This document shows, in pieces, positions 6,874 to 7,669 of a DNA stretch of 7,669 nucleotides. The DNA is taken from contig CAITLX010000949.1 in NCBI GenBank assembly GCA_903893335.1, forward strand, positions 1 to 7,669. The letters are read 5' to 3'. Position 1 is the stretch's first letter, and each line of letters opens with the position of its first letter. The stretch is from an uncultured delta proteobacterium (GTDB lineage: Bacteria > Myxococcota_A > Polyangia > Polyangiales > Polyangiaceae). Made by a program: the position numbers and the translations under genes. The notes under the pieces are model-generated. The model ran no database searches and was not told the origin of the DNA. It was given only the letters and a program-made list of their open reading frames with translations.

Positions 6874-7615
6874 CCCTCGCCCGCTCGCCTCGCGACGCGC
6901 GCTGATCGTGGGCGTCGGCGGCGTCGGCGCGCCCGCCGCCCTCGCGCTCGCCGAGGCCGGCGTGGGCGCGCTCGTGCTCGCCGACGACGACGTGGTCGAG
7001 GCGAGCAACCTGCACAGGCAGATCCTGTTCTCGCCGAGCGACGTGGGGCGCTCGAAGCTCGAGGCCACGCGCGACGCGCTGCGCGCGCGCGCGCCGCGCA
7101 CCGCCGTCGAGCTCCGCGCGACGCGCGCCACTCCTGCGACGGTCGCGGCGCTCGTGCGCGACGCGCACGTCGTCATCGACGCGACCGACAACTTCGCGAC
7201 GCGCTTCCTGCTCGCCGACGCTTGCCACCTCGCCGGCGTCGCCATCGTGCACGCCGCCGCGGTCGCCTGGCGCGCGACCGTGCTCGCCGTGCGCCCGCGC
7301 GGAGCCCCCTGCTACCGCTGCTTGTTCGAGGACCTCCCCGCGGGCCCCGCCCCCGACTGCGCGAGCGCCGGCATCGTCGGGCCCGTGTGCGGCGTCGCCG
7401 GCGCCGTCGCCGCCGAGATGGCCCTCGACCTCGCCACCGGCGCCGAGCGCCTCGCCGGCCACGTCGCGACCTACGACGGCAGGAGCGACGCGCTCCGCCT
7501 CGTGGCGGCCCACGCGCGCGCCGCGTGCTGCCTGTGCGGCACCAACCCCACGCTCGTCGGCCTCGACGAGCAGCGTTACCTCGCCACCCACGCCTGCGGC
7601 GGCGACGCCGCCTGA
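6857..7615 (+). CDS. ThiF/MoeB/HesA-type sulfur-carrier adenylyltransferase
   Basis: E1-like enzyme that adenylates the C-terminal Gly-Gly of a ubiquitin-like sulfur carrier (ThiS, MoaD or CysO type) before sulfur transfer. Seen in 252 residues: nucleotide-binding GVGGVG at 19-24; LADDDVVEASNLHRQILF at 41-58; K67; IDATDN at 107-112; one zinc-site pair in PCYRC (C152, C155) and the other in CCLC (C224, C227); and CASAGIVGPVCGV with C168 where E. coli ThiF has its catalytic cysteine. No rhodanese domain follows, unlike mycobacterial MoeZ, so a separate sulfur donor is needed. The usual N-terminal helix with the RYxRQ arginine is absent; only about 14 residues precede the Rossmann strand. The start overlaps cysK by 17 bp without a Shine-Dalgarno. 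A sulfur-carrier gene follows 28 nt later, making that protein the probable substrate. ThiF versus MoeB naming is arbitrary without phylogeny. Confidence 0.88.
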   Translation: MNTSPDPRPLASRRALIVGVGGVGAPAALALAEAGVGALVLADDDVVEASNLHRQILFSPSDVGRSKLEATRDALRARAPRTAVELRATRATPATVAALVRDAHVVIDATDNFATRFLLADACHLAGVAIVHAAAVAWRATVLAVRPRGAPCYRCLFEDLPAGPAPDCASAGIVGPVCGVAGAVAAEMALDLATGAERLAGHVATYDGRSDALRLVAAHARAACCLCGTNPTLVGLDEQRYLATHACGGDAA

Positions 7616-7630
7616 ACCACGACCACGCAC

Positions 7631-7634
7631 GGAG
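7631..7634 (+). promoter_or_regulatory. Ribosome binding site of the sulfur-carrier gene
   Basis: GGAG sits 9 nt before ATG 7644, in the 28-nt gap after the ThiF/MoeB-like gene. It supports a real start at 7644 although only nine codons are visible. Confidence 0.55.
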
Positions 7635-7643
7635 TCCACCGTC

Positions 7644-7669
7644 ATGAACGTCACCGTCCGCATCCCCAC
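7644..7669 (+). CDS. Start of a CysO/MoaD/ThiS-like sulfur-carrier protein (cut by the window edge)
   Basis: Only MNVTVRIPT can be read; the last residue is threonine because the codon begins AC. From memory this matches M. tuberculosis CysO (MNVTVSIPT) at eight of nine positions and has the alternating pattern of the first beta-strand of ubiquitin-like sulfur carriers. The gene follows an adenylyltransferase and cysK, the expected company for such a carrier. It has its own GGAG. CysO carries sulfur as a C-terminal thiocarboxylate for cysteine synthesis. The identification rests on nine residues and context; the body and the diagnostic Gly-Gly end lie outside the window. Confidence 0.6.

Noticed and set aside
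7598..7612. GGCGGC-GAC-GCCGCC palindrome at the end of the ThiF/MoeB-like gene, possibly a terminator.
   Set aside because: It is made of the codons for Gly-Gly-Asp-Ala-Ala, has no T-tract, and the next gene in the same direction begins 28 nt after the stop.
6848..7669. Minus-strand open frame of 273 codons opposite the ThiF/MoeB-like gene, plus a further one at 5641-7245.
   Set aside because: No conserved motif. The plus strand carries GVGGVG, the zinc cysteines and the cysK motifs in frame.

Overview
The window is very GC-rich bacterial chromosome with strong G/C preference at third codon positions. This produces long accidental open frames on both strands. Composition and gene content suggest a high-GC lineage such as Myxococcota (Polyangia-like). 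That placement is inference from general character; no marker gene fixes it.

Layout. Positions 1-782 (minus strand) hold the N-terminal part of miaB, a tRNA methylthiotransferase running off the left edge. It diverges, across a 166-bp spacer, from a complete AMP-forming long-chain acyl-CoA synthetase (949-2724). A 135-bp spacer follows, holding an imperfect 34-bp tandem repeat and a strong GC hairpin. From 2860 everything is on the plus strand and concerns sulfur: cysD (2860-3786), cysN (3786-5417, 1-bp overlap), a CymR-like Rrf2 regulator (5450-5911), cysK (5920-6873), a ThiF/MoeB-type adenylyltransferase (6857-7615, 17-bp overlap with cysK) and the first nine codons of a CysO/MoaD/ThiS-like sulfur carrier (7644 to the right edge).

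How the genes fit together. CysD and CysN activate sulfate to APS. CysK makes cysteine from O-acetylserine and sulfide. The ThiF/MoeB-like enzyme would adenylate the C-terminus of the small carrier so that it can receive sulfur as a thiocarboxylate, as MoeZ and CysO do in Mycobacterium tuberculosis. The Rrf2 protein lacks the iron-sulfur cysteines of IscR, resembles Bacillus CymR and sits directly upstream of cysK. In Firmicutes CymR acts in complex with CysK as the cysteine-status repressor. The block therefore looks like a self-regulated sulfate-to-cysteine locus carrying both a sulfide route and a protein-thiocarboxylate route.

Most notable points: (i) a CymR-like regulator ending in isoleucine, the residue other CysK partners use to dock in its active site; (ii) a perfect GATTCC-N6-GGAATC dyad filling the 17-bp spacer of a plausible promoter for that regulator, which may be leaderless; (iii) a C-terminal extension of CysN that reads as an eroded APS kinase without P-loop; (iv) the junction of the sulfate genes with a CysO-type sulfur-carrier module; (v) a tandem repeat whose period extends back into the last codons of the acyl-CoA synthetase.
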